Assembly (NCBI GenBank): GCA_934045075.1
Contig: OW203730.1
Location: 12,142,692 to 12,206,691 of the forward strand
Direction: 5' to 3'
Length of the DNA: 64,000 nt
DNA from: Yponomeuta sedellus
Lineage: Eukaryota; Arthropoda; Insecta; Lepidoptera; Yponomeutidae
The translations under genes and the position numbers were made by a program. How positions within the stretch are numbered: the first letter of the stretch is position 1; each line of letters begins with the position of its first letter. This document shows positions 10,043-19,680 of the stretch, piece after piece. The notes beneath the pieces were generated by a model. The model was not told where the DNA came from and searched no databases. It saw only the letters and a program-made list of their open reading frames with translations.

Positions 10043-13000
10043 CAAGGGGTAGCAGTAACTTCGCAGAAATCTTCGACAGTAATGCTGTCCTGCTTTCGCT
10101 AACCAACCTTCCATAAGAAAAAAAGAGATGGCACTACGTTTATCAATGCACCGATTTCAAGGTGCGTACAGCCCTACTGTCAAACGCTACCGACTATGGA
10201 TGGGCCTAATTGTCCATCGATATCGATAGAAACGTTGAAAAAATGAAGACTTCTTGAATTAAATCATGTAATTAATTAAATCAAATTGCATTGTAAATAA
10301 GATTTGAATCAATGTATTATCAAAATAATTTAAAACGCAACACTTTTTTTTATCCAAAATAGTTTATTCACAATTATATTCGTCAACGTCAACATAATAC
10401 TCCGTCTCGGATTTCTTGATGAAGGCCTATGCTTCAGAAAAAAATCTGTGTACTACGACGTATTATATTGACGTTACGTTTCTTCTTCACATTTAGTAAA
10501 AATACAGACCGAGCTAAGACCTTGTATTAAAAGTTAATTGAACAAATTATCATAGCTTAATATCTATATTTATCTTGCAATGGGAAAATACTAATATAAT
10601 AAATAAAATGCTAATATTAGGTAAATCCATCTTCGACCGCAATCTGTCGCTAATAGTTGCCGGCAAAACGTATTTAATTATCACAATATTATATTATTTT
10701 CTAAGGTTAACAAGAGTACTGGACATAATTAAAGCTTTACGTAATACAGAGAATATTGTAAAGAGGTTCGAAATTTCACTGATGCCGTGAGTCGCCCATT
10801 GGCTCAATTGGTAGAGCGCTGGTACGGATAGCCAGAGGTTGCGGGTTCGGATCCCGGCATGGGTGAAATTTTTAGCCTCTAAATAGGTTTTTAAATTTGT
10901 TCCTTAGCACGGGTTAGTGCATTAAAAATAAAAATAGTGTAATCATGTGGGTACAGTGATATCGTTCCGATGTTAAAACCTAACTGCAAAGTAGGTAGTC
11001 GGGGCTGTAAGTAATGCAATTTGCTTAAGTCAGATGTCGCTGCCTGTACGTAATACAGAGAATATTGTAAAGAGGTTCGAAATTTCACTGATGCCGTGAG
11101 TCGCCCATTGGCTCAATTGGTAGAGCGCTGGTACGGATAGCCAGAGGTTGCGGGTTCGAATCCCGGCATGGGTGAAATTTTTAGCCTCTAAATAGGTTTT
11201 TAAATTTGTTCCTTAGCACGGGTTAGTGCATTAAAAATAAAAATAGTGTAATAATTAAAGCTGTTTTAGTACGGATTTCACTTGTTTATATTGCAAGAAA
11301 TGATTCAGTAATTCGATGGATGCAGTAATTTGATGTGTCATTGAATTCTGATATTTAAATACGTTTCGTTGACAGATTTTAAGCAATAGATAGGGGTGGT
11401 CATCAACGAAGGAATTTTTGAACGGATGACTATAAGGATCATCAACTACTACTACGCAGTAAATTTGATAAAGAAAGAAGAATATGACCGTGATATTGGC
11501 AGATAACAGACATTTTTGCTCACTTCCCATGTTCAGTACTGACCTGAAAATAAAAAGAAACTTTTAATAAAGGCGTAACTACAAAAGAGAGCTGCTTAAA
11601 TAATAAAATATTCCACTTTAAAACACTTTCGTTTTAGATCTCTTCATAAAAGCAATTTGGGTTACATACAAGCTACATCCATTATTGACTGATCCTGAAA
11701 AGTAATTACATACTTTGAAGTAAGGTACAATTTGCATCTACATAGTCAGATATTTTTGCAATAAGGTGATCATCACCACATAATGTATTAATTTTGAAAC
11801 TAACAGCTTTGACGTACATTCATTTAACATTTTGTTTTAACCTTTCAAGCTTTCTTTATACATCTATTTATGATGTACACTATTGGAGAGATGGTTTACT
11901 GTGGGAAAATCTATGGTACCTTGTTTGTACTATATTAATCTATGGTTGAAGGTAATTTGTATATTTAAATTCAGGACAAACATATAACAGCTGATGGGGT
12001 TTGGAAAATAAATGTTTACACGTAGAAGTCATAATATAAGCAACATCGTGATATCGGAATTTTGGGCCTGTTTTTTTGACAATATAATCAATTCTCACAT
12101 CACACTGTCTACTTATTACGATTTAGAAATACTGTAATAAAGATAAACTGTTAAATGAATTAAATGGGTGAAGGCACCACTCGGACGTTGTGGAGCCTGG
12201 GATACTGTTTCGATGTAGTAGAATTTACTAAAGAAGTATGGTAAAGAAAAAAAAAGTAAACTTTCGTAGTTATTCTCGTTAAGCTCGAATACAAAATAAA
12301 CTCCTGGGAGCATCCTATTTTGTAAAAAAACATGTGATAAGTGTATATGAAAAGGTAGCGATAAATATTCTGTAACAAATATTTAACTTTCTTACCATTA
12401 CTTCCATTTTTACTGGTCTAAGGTGGGCTCCACATCTTCCTTCAGGAGTGTTCGCAATAAGTTAATTCGTCCAAATCACTCAGGCGGGTCTAGTGTGCCT
12501 TGTGCACAGTTTACAGTCGTTTTGGTCCTGCTTCTTATTTCTGCGTCTTTACGTGCCATTGCGTCCATATATCAATTTGGGAAAACTTGAACAAGAAGAA
12601 ATAGTGGATTATGTACTAAGATGGTGTGATGAACGTGTATCGACTATACTACTACTGAGGCGAATTTTCATCGATGACCATGCTTTTGCCATCACGAGTA
12701 CAACCTAGAAATGGATTGGTTTGTTTTCCTAGTTTTAGGGCGTAGAAGGGTTCTAGAAGCGACAATTACGGTAATTTTGGTTAATGAGTCGTTAGGAAGT
12801 TTAGTTTCAAAGTGATATTTCATCCCTCGGTCCTTTTACGCGAGAAAACATAGGTTTTAGGTACTCACCTTTGGAAGTTCATTATAAACTGCGTTTTCTT
12901 TGTTTCTTATGTGACCTGCAGCCACCACGCACTTTTCACTTCATTGTGCATTTATTGTACAATATCCCAGGGTAAGTTGTTTGCACTTAAGTATTTTAGT

Positions 13001-13219
13001 TATTTCAATTTTCTAAAATAATGTGACGACGTCTTCACAGATTTTACACTTGCGATAACCCGACTAAATTTGAAAACATTCAGAGTGCTGCCACTATTTT
13101 AAGTCACAATACCATCTTAATTTGGACTCTTACTCAGGGCATTAGGGTATCGTTGTGACAATTAGGCCTGTACGCTGTCACGTGACCATCTTTTCTTCTA
13201 TTGGTTTAATTGTTCTGTG
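10043..13219. mobile_element. 3.18-kb insertion with 8-bp GTCCGGAC duplication
   Basis: Bounded by GTCCGGAC on both sides, and removal restores the phase of the surrounding retroelement frame. The ends begin CAAGGGGTAG (left) and CACAGAACAA (right, read inward), so terminal inversion is weak beyond CA. A 12-bp inverted pair GGCCTAATTGTC lies subterminally at 10203-10214 and 13157-13168. No transposase frame is visible; a 71-codon frame at 12493-12708 has a stretch EQEEIVDYVLR faintly like a pogo-type helix-turn-helix. The 8-bp duplication fits P or hAT superfamilies. A SINE dimer sits inside at 10737-11250. The remaining interior is AT-rich with no gene seen. Confidence 0.6.
10737..11250 (+). 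mobile_element. tRNA-like SINE, head-to-tail dimer
   Basis: Flanked by the 12-bp duplication ATAATTAAAGCT (10725-10736, 11251-11262). It contains two tRNA-like heads (about 10791-10865 and 11100-11174) 309 bp apart. Each is followed by TTTTTAGCCTCTAAATAGG, TTAGCACGGGTTAGTGC and an A-rich tail, with the 5' body of the second unit (TCATGTGGGTACAG..) joined directly to the first tail at about 10942. The first unit is 5'-truncated. Box A-like TGGCTCAATTGGTAGAGC and box B GGTTCGAATCC are visible in the second unit. Confidence 0.8.
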
Positions 13220-13227
13220 GTCCGGAC

Positions 13228-13243
13228 GGTCTCACTTTGATAC
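13228..13243 (+). pseudogene. Retroelement polyprotein, part 2 (16 bp)
   Basis: The short piece GGTCTCACTTTGATAC between the two insertions encodes GLTLI plus one base. It is in phase with 10042 upstream and 17349 downstream. Its last five bases GATAC are the left target duplication of the gypsy element. Confidence 0.65.
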
Positions 13244-13442
13244 TATGCAGGCCTCGGGGCGCCCACAGTTGGGTTTGCAACGAAAATCAAATATATTAAA
13301 TTAAACTCAAAAATGCATATTCACTTCACGGCTGTATTTAGAAATCTCTCAAATAAAGGAAAAAAACTGAAAAGCGTAAAACTAAATTCAAATTACAAAA
13401 AATCATAAAATAAAATAAAATCCTCTGTAGAGAGCCGCCACA
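13244..13442 (-). repeat. 3' LTR of the gypsy element
   Basis: 199 bp. On the element strand it begins TGTGGCGGCTCTC and ends CCTGCATA. It matches the 5' LTR at 17145-17343 throughout by eye. Confidence 0.88.
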
Positions 13443-13456
13443 GTACTCCCCCTCTA
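13443..13456 (-). other. Polypurine tract of the gypsy element
   Basis: On the element strand the sequence directly before the 3' LTR reads AGAGGGGGAGTAC, a purine run where plus-strand synthesis is expected to start. About 165 bp of noncoding sequence separate it from the end of the integrase frame at 13623. Confidence 0.7.
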
Positions 13457-13622
13457 AATAAGAAAAAAAAAATTAATAAAAGAATGGTACCCCTGCTTAC
13501 CCATAAACACAAAAAAAAAAATCACTGTCACTTAACATATTTACAAAAACGAAACTTTAATTTACCTCATTAATATAAACACCTTATATACAGAGTAACC
13601 CTATATACAAGGCAAACTTTCT

Positions 13623-15368
13623 CTACAAATTAAATCTAACTTTTGGTTTAACTACTCTACCTGACCTTGTGACAGTAGTAGTAGTAGAACCGGTTGTGGT
13701 AGTGGGTGTAACAGGATTTGCCAAAACTTCTGAGTATAATTTGCAATTTGTAGGGTTTGATGAAATGTGATGGGGTAAATCTAAAAGAAAAGCAGGCTTC
13801 AATCGATCAACCGAAACAACTGAAGTTCGGCCAGGCATTTCCAAAGTGAAATGTTTTTCTGTTTTGTTCAAAACCTTGTATGGGCCGTCATAATTTGGAT
13901 TTAATGATTTAACTAGTCGATCATTCCTAATAAAAACATGGGTGCATTTCGATAAATGAGGATGTATAAAAATGTTTCGTCGGTCTGTCTGTCTTTTGTC
14001 CGGTGAAACTAATGACTGTAATGTATTTTGAAGTTTTTTTACAAAATCTGTTTCGTCTGTGATGGGTTTAGATGGAACCATAAAATCCCCAGGAAGTCTA
14101 AACGAAGTGCCATACACCAATTCACTAGGGCTGTGACCGGAGTCTTCTTTTATTGCTGACCTAAGACCTAACAACACTGTGGGCAATTCATCTGCCCAGT
14201 GGATATCGCTACAACGAGCTCTAAATGCATCTTTAAGCACTCGATGCCACCTTTCGACCTGACCATTCGATTGGGGGTGATAAGCGGTAGTGCGCATTTT
14301 GTCAATACCTAACAATTTTGTCAATTTGTTAAAAAGTATACTTTCAAATTGTCTACCTTGATCAGTAGTCAATCGAATAGGACAACCAAAACGTGCTATC
14401 CACCCTGTATATATTGCTTCAGCTACAGTTTCTGCGGTTATGTCTCTAAGGGGATAGGCTTCTGGCCAAGAAGTGGCTCGGTCTATAACTGTAAGTAAAT
14501 ATTGAAAACCTTTGGATGGAGGTAATGGGCCTACTATGTCAACATGTATATGTTCAAACCTGTCTGACTTTGGAAATTTGCCTAAAGGAGAAATAGTGTG
14601 TCGATGCACCTTTGCTTTTTGACACGCAACGCAACATTTTGCCCATTCTCCTACATCTAAGTTCATAGATGGCCAAAAATATTTCTGTGCCATCAGTCTA
14701 CGTGTACCTTTAATACCAGAATGATTTAAATTGTGTACCGCTTTAAATGCTGATACCCTAAACTCTTGTGGTAAAAATGGACGTTGTAACCCTGTTGTTG
14801 TTTCACACAGTACTTTGTTGCGTAAGGACGGAATAGTGACCCACTCGAATTTATATTTATCACTACAACTATTTAAAAACTCATTAATTTCTTGGTCCCT
14901 ACTCTGTAATTCTGCTAACTTATCAAAGTCAAGAGCATTAGGACACTCGATTTCTTCTAACTCTAGCCTAGATAGAGCGTCTGCTACGGGATTTTTGCTA
15001 CCAGAGATATGTTGTATATCTGTTGTAAATTCACTAATAAAACTAAGTTGTCTGGTTCTCCTGGCGGGTTCAGCTGAAATTTTGGTTGGGTTCTTTGTAA
15101 AACTAAAAATTAGTGGTTTATGATCTGTAAATATTGTAAAATCTCGACCCTCGATCAAATATCTAAAATGTTTTATTGCCATGTAAATAGCCAATAATTC
15201 TCTATCAAATGTACTGTATCGCCGTTGCGTCTCAGACAATGATTTAGAAAAGTATCCTAGTGGTCGCCAAGCACCATTTTGCCACTGCTGAAGCACAGCT
15301 CCAGCACAAGTATCGGATGCATCTGTGACTAAACCTATCTGCCCTGTCAGCTGGGGATGCCATAACAA
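13623..15368 (-). pseudogene. Gypsy pol part 2: RNase H and integrase
   Basis: 581 codons downstream of a pol frameshift. RNase H: VTDASD (Asp16), FDRELLAIY (Glu57), FTDHKPL (Asp82). Integrase: an HHCC zinc motif (His212, His216, Cys245/246, Cys249), then the DD35E core (HVDIVG Asp277, TTDQG Asp336, NGQVERWH Glu372). The C-terminal region ends with a Thr-rich stretch. The integrase joins element cDNA to host DNA, and the RNase H removes RNA during reverse transcription. All catalytic residues are present; the open frame also continues upstream of the first Met to the frameshift near 15475. Confidence 0.88.
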
Positions 15369-15435
15369 GGCAGCATTCTTTAAACTTTCTTTACATTCAT
15401 TGAATGACTTTTTAGCCTTATCTGTCCACTGAATT

Positions 15436-16791
15436 TTAGTTTTGTCTCGTTTTCGAGCACCGTGTAAATAAACATTTAGGTCTCTGGTACTCTGCAGCTT
15501 TCGGTAAACTGCTGCGAAAGAAATTTATCATGCCCAAAAATCGCCTTAGACTATCCACCGTTTCAGGGAGAGGATAATCTACAATAGCTTGCACTTTGTC
15601 TTCGGGAGGCCTTATGCCACTGCCCGAGATGTGATAACCAAGAAAAATAAGTTCGGCCTTACCGAATTCGCACTTTGCTACGTTCAAGGATACTCCATAG
15701 TTATCTAGCCTCTCGAATACTGCTTTTAGATGTTCCCTGTGTTGTACCTCGTTGTCTGAAAATATCAACACGTCATCAATATATACAAAAACAAACTCTA
15801 AACCGTGTAAAACTTTGTGCATAAACCTTTGAAATGTTTGTGCCGCATTTCTTAAACCAAATGGCATTCTCGGGTACTCAAATAGACCAAAAGGGGTTAT
15901 TAAAGCGGTTTTTTCAATATCCTTTTCTGCAACTGGAATTTGGTGGTATGCTTTACATAAATCCAAACGGGTAAATATAACTTTGTTACCTAATAAACCT
16001 GTAAAATCATGTACACGTGGTATGGAATAACAATCGGGTTTGGTGACTGCGTTTAATCGTCGATAGTCACCACAAGGTCTAATTTCTCCACCTTTCTTTG
16101 GGACTACGTGAAGTGGCGTGGCCCAAGGGCTCCTAGATGGACGACAGATACCTGTCTCTAACATGTAGTCAAATTCGCGTTTGACGCGCAGATAGCGATC
16201 AGGTGCGAGAGGTCGTGCTCGACTACTTAATGGTGGGCCTGTGGTCTCTATATGATGTACTATATTATGTTTGGGTGGTACCTTTAATGACAATGGTCGG
16301 GTGATATTTGGGTAATGGGTTAGTAGTTCATGATATGGATCGGATGTACTCACGGTTCTAATGGTACCACTGTCACAACTTTCTATGCTCAGCCCGTTGA
16401 TTGACAACTCGGTGACGCTGTCAATTATTCTGCGGTTGTGTAAGTCTACTAGTAACCTGTGGTAATGCAAAAAGTCTGCTCCTAGTATAGAAGTTTTTAC
16501 GTTGGCGATGATAAAAGTCCAATTGAAACTGCGTCGCAAACCGAAGTCCAGGTTTATAGTCCGCTGTCCGTATGTGTCTATGGGCGTATTATTTGCAGCA
16601 TATAGCTTACATACTTCGCTTGCGACGGAATTCTTCTTGCCCCTTGATGCAATCACCGAGATATCTGCGCCGGTGTCTACGAGGAATTTTTCTCTTGTGT
16701 TTCTGTCATATAAACATAGGCGGTTGCTAATCACACCGACTTCCGCCATGGTCGATGTCGCCTCTAGTTTTCCTTCTGCCTCTTGGCGCAT
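15436..16791 (-). pseudogene. Gypsy pol part 1: protease and reverse transcriptase
   Basis: 451 codons. Aspartic protease DTGAD at residues 39-43 and ILGADF near 102-107. Reverse transcriptase from about residue 190, with LDLCKAYHQI (Asp near 277), FGL..MPFGL and YIDD at 337-340. The frame starts 28 bp inside the end of gag and lies in the -1 frame relative to it, as expected for ribosomal frameshifting. It ends prematurely after LPKAAEYQ: the downstream frame is offset by one base near 15470-15480 (1-bp insertion or 2-bp deletion), separating RT from RNase H. This break is probably a disabling mutation in this copy. Confidence 0.88.
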
Positions 16792-17105
16792 GGTTCCTCA
16801 CACTTTTGTGCTTTGTCTCCGTAGCGGTGGTGATAATAACATAACCAATTGGGTCCTCCGTAATTGGCATGCCGACGTCCTCGTGAGTTCGACCGTGGCC
16901 TTCCCCTGGAGCTTGAGCGGTGTCGGTACGGTCGTCGATCTTGTCCTCGTCGAAGTTCCGCGATCTCGAGCTTCATCTTGCTTATCTCTGTTAGTAATAG
17001 ATCTATGATTTCACCGGCCTTGTTGGGGTTGCTTATTACTTGCTCTTCGTCAGCGGTCCTTGTCGCCTTGCTGCTAGCCGCTGTTTCTTCGTTTTTTGTA
17101 GCCAT
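16764..17105 (-). pseudogene. Gypsy gag, shortened, CHCC zinc finger
   Basis: 113 codons starting 39 bp from the 5' LTR. An acidic/polar N terminus and a helix-like stretch (about 29-53) are followed by an Arg/Ser-rich linker (56-79) and a zinc finger with Cys89, His92/93, Cys102 and Cys106. This is the CHCC arrangement described for CsRn1-type gag rather than the usual CCHC. Full gag proteins of this group are about three times longer, so the capsid region appears deleted in frame. In the family gag packages element RNA in cytoplasmic particles. Confidence 0.75.
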
Positions 17106-17122
17106 TGCGAGCGGTATTTATA

Positions 17123-17143
17123 AAATCACGTCGGGGTCACCAG
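17123..17143 (-). other. tRNA-Trp primer-binding site
   Basis: On the element strand, two bases after the 5' LTR, the sequence TGGTGACCCCGACGTGAT is the complement of the 3' end of animal tRNA-Trp including CCA. CsRn1-clade elements are known to prime from tRNA-Trp. Confidence 0.85.
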
Positions 17144-17144
17144 A

Positions 17145-17343
17145 TATGCAGGCCTCGGGGCGCCCACAGTTGGGTTTGCAACGAAAATCAAATATATTAA
17201 ATTAAACTCAAAAATGCATATTCACTTCACGGCTGTATTTAGAAATCTCTCAAATAAAGGAAAAAAACTGAAAAGCGTAAAACTAAATTCAAATTACAAA
17301 AAATCATAAAATAAAATAAAATCCTCTGTAGAGAGCCGCCACA
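17145..17343 (-). repeat. 5' LTR of the gypsy element
   Basis: 199 bp, same sequence as 13244-13442. It contains an AT-rich section but no textbook TATA box that I would insist on. Confidence 0.88.
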
Positions 17344-17348
17344 GATAC

Positions 17349-17722
17349 CATGGGAGAGGGGCCGGTCACTACTTTGGGACGCGACGTGTGTATGCACATT
17401 CGCCCCATCACACGTGGGCACAACATCTGTCACACCTGGAGCCGCTGCAGAACAAGCAGCAAGGCAGAAATGTCTCAAATACGGGCCGCTAATTAGCAAT
17501 TACTTTTTCGTGCCTCTAGCATTAGAGACGACGGGAGTCTGGGGTTTTCAAGGGAAAACTTTTATTAAAGAATTAGGGCGGCGCTTGAGGAACCGTGGTC
17601 TTGACAAACGCTCAGTGGAATTTCAGATGCAGAGAATCTCCCTTGCTGTGCAGCGTGGTAACGCTGCCAGCGTTATGGGGACCTTTGGGTCAGAGATGTC
17701 TCAAGGTGGTCTATTTAATTGA
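17349..17722 (+). pseudogene. Retroelement polyprotein C-terminus, part 3
   Basis: Continues the split retroelement frame: WERGRSLLWDATC completes an RPD(12 residues)..WD pattern that looks like the metal-binding core of a restriction-like (PD-(D/E)XK) nuclease. It is followed by GAAAEQAARQK, FVPLALETTGVW, ELGRRL and QRGNAASVMGTFG, a conserved tail of the same protein family, to the stop at 17720-17722. Together the three parts give about 385 codons without an internal stop, so the host element was fairly young when the two insertions hit it. The 3' end of the element after the stop is not defined. Confidence 0.62.
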
Positions 17723-18563
17723 CATTTTGTATTTTATTAAGGACATTTTTTATGTAATGTTGTATAGTTATGACGATACGATTGTGGATTTGCTTAGTTT
17801 AAGTTAACTTTATAATTATTGTGCATGTGACATTTTTCTTTATTTAACTTATACGAACATGTCAGTTAGTAGCGGATTAGGTTGCTAAGGTACAAAATAA
17901 GTGATTCTGCTGTACATACATACAAACATACATTACATACCAAATTTTTAACCCTAGTAAATCTAATATATAACAATCTCACTGTTCATGTTATCGAAAT
18001 CTTCGTATGTGTGGTTCACCGATTTTAATGAAATTTGTGAATTTGCAACATATAACTGAGAACAAGAGTTTGGAGAGCTGAGAATATATCGTAGGTTAAA
18101 TAAATATGGCACACCAAGGTTTGCGGCGCCATATAATACCATATAATATTAATATATAGGTACTGCTATATTTGCAGAATGTTAATTGTAAAATTTAAAA
18201 TAGTAAAAGTTACGATTGTAAAATTTTGAGTGTACGAGTACACTGCACTTGTACCTTTCTGGGACAAAGAATCATTGTAAGAGTAACGAGACAAGCTATT
18301 CAATAATTACTTTTTATTTTACGGCTCCTTCTATGCTTTAGTTATTGTTCTGAGGTTATTGTTCTGAGGGTTGTCCTAAATTGGATGAACGAGCTGGCAA
18401 CACTGAGCAGTCAAAAACAAAAAAGAACACAATCTTCGTTTCGCCTGGTTAGTCTGTGCTCTGTGGCTTTTTGGCAAAACACCTGTGAAAATACTTCAAA
18501 AACCCGTTTCTAAACAAACGCTATCAAGAGAAAATTATTGGTGTCCAATCCTGGTTCGCAAAC
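17723..18563 (+). promoter_or_regulatory. 5' flank of the TGN-like gene
   Basis: About 840 bp between the retroelement tail and the start codon. No clear TATA box. About 18290-18380 resembles the inverse of about 4150-4215. The last 130 bp, less AT-rich, should contain the transcription start and 5' UTR; the start codon context is CGCAAACATG, a good insect context. The part around 18000-18100 resembles a decayed RTE-like repeat. Confidence 0.35.
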
Positions 18564-19680
18564 ATGTTCCGTTTTTTATTAATCCTGCTATTAATTAACT
18601 CCTACGGCCGTGGGCTAGGGAACCCTCTGCCTTCGCCTAACGGTATCAAAATATCCTCCTCACTCGAAGACCTTGCAAAAGGCTGTGCAAGTAAATTCCT
18701 TGTAAATGAGATCAATAATCATTTGAAAGACTGTAACGTGGCATTCGTGAAGCCTTATACAGAAACGCAGCTTCAGTGCACCCTCTTCTATGACATCACC
18801 TCTCAACTCTGCGCGGCGGTCGCAACTCAGACTCTGGACCTCATCCAAGATGACTACACACCTCTAGTAAACAAAGACTTGAGCATCTCAGATGTGTGCA
18901 ACACTTCAAAATATTGGCAAATAGCTGACTTACCCAATTACCCAGCATATAAAGAAAGGTTGTCTAAGATATTATCAAGTGACGTCTTCTGTGGCAGATT
19001 TTGTGGTGGGCTAGATGTGTTTGATGTCAATTATTACTGCAAGTTCTATAAGTGGGGTGCAGATATGTTAAAGGCTCAGATTGTACCAATAAAACTGCCC
19101 AGTGATGATAGTAAGGTTAGCCTGGTGGCGAATGATGAGAAAGATACTAAAACTCAGACAATTGAAGTTACCAACACCAACAAAGGAAACGACACACAAT
19201 CAACAGAAGTAAAAAAGTCATTGCCAAATGACCCATCAACAACAAATAAAAAACCTGCAAATACTGATGACTCTGTGCCTAAAGTTCCAGACACATACTC
19301 TGCTGCAGCCGGTGAACAAGAGTTGCCATCAGGTGATCAAACTGCACAGCAGCAAATGTCAAATATTAATGAACATGAAGTTGCCGGTGACAGTGAGTTA
19401 AAGCAGCTAGAGAAAGATAAGCAATCAAACACAACAACTTTAATAAGAGAATCAGCTCCACCAGTAGCGCCGAGTGCTATATCTGTGCAAAATGTAGCAG
19501 AGGTTCCTCGAAAACAAACTGAAACTGCAGGAGAAAAGCCTGCAGAGGACAACGCTGATAACACTAAGTTAAATCTAGGGGCAAAACCACAGTCAAATGA
19601 TAAATTAGATTTAGGGGCAAATCCACAGGCAGATGATAAATTGAATATGGATGTAAACCCACAATCAGATGATTATCAAG
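18564..19680 (+). CDS. TGOLN2: TGN-like gene exon 1
   Basis: Encodes residues 1-372 plus one base: signal peptide MFRFLLILLLINSYG.., the eight-Cys head and most of the acidic stalk. The donor is CAAG|GTAACA. The frame stays open for another 94 codons into the intron through a 5S-derived SINE, so exon 1 looks longer than it is in simple ORF calls; homology of the intronic part to dispersed repeats shows it is not coding. Confidence 0.82.

Larger units (their letters stand above)
13244..17343 (-). mobile_element. Ty3/gypsy LTR retrotransposon, CsRn1/Kabuki-like
   Basis: A 4100-bp element on the minus strand with two 199-bp LTRs (13244-13442 and 17145-17343) that look identical to me, and the 5-bp duplication GATAC (13239-13243, 17344-17348). 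Order from its 5' end: LTR, primer-binding site, short gag, protease, reverse transcriptase, RNase H, integrase, polypurine tract, LTR. The tRNA-Trp primer site and CHCC gag finger place it with the CsRn1/Kabuki lineage of Ty3/gypsy, known from Bombyx. Near-identical LTRs imply recent insertion, yet gag is strongly shortened and pol carries a frameshift, so this copy is probably not autonomous. No envelope-like frame. Confidence 0.9.

Noticed and set aside
16502..17008. 168-codon plus-strand frame
   Set aside because: Antisense shadow of the gypsy gag and protease region.
17414..17722. Independent small host gene of 102 codons
   Set aside because: It continues in phase from 9278-10042 once the two insertions are removed and belongs to the retroelement protein.
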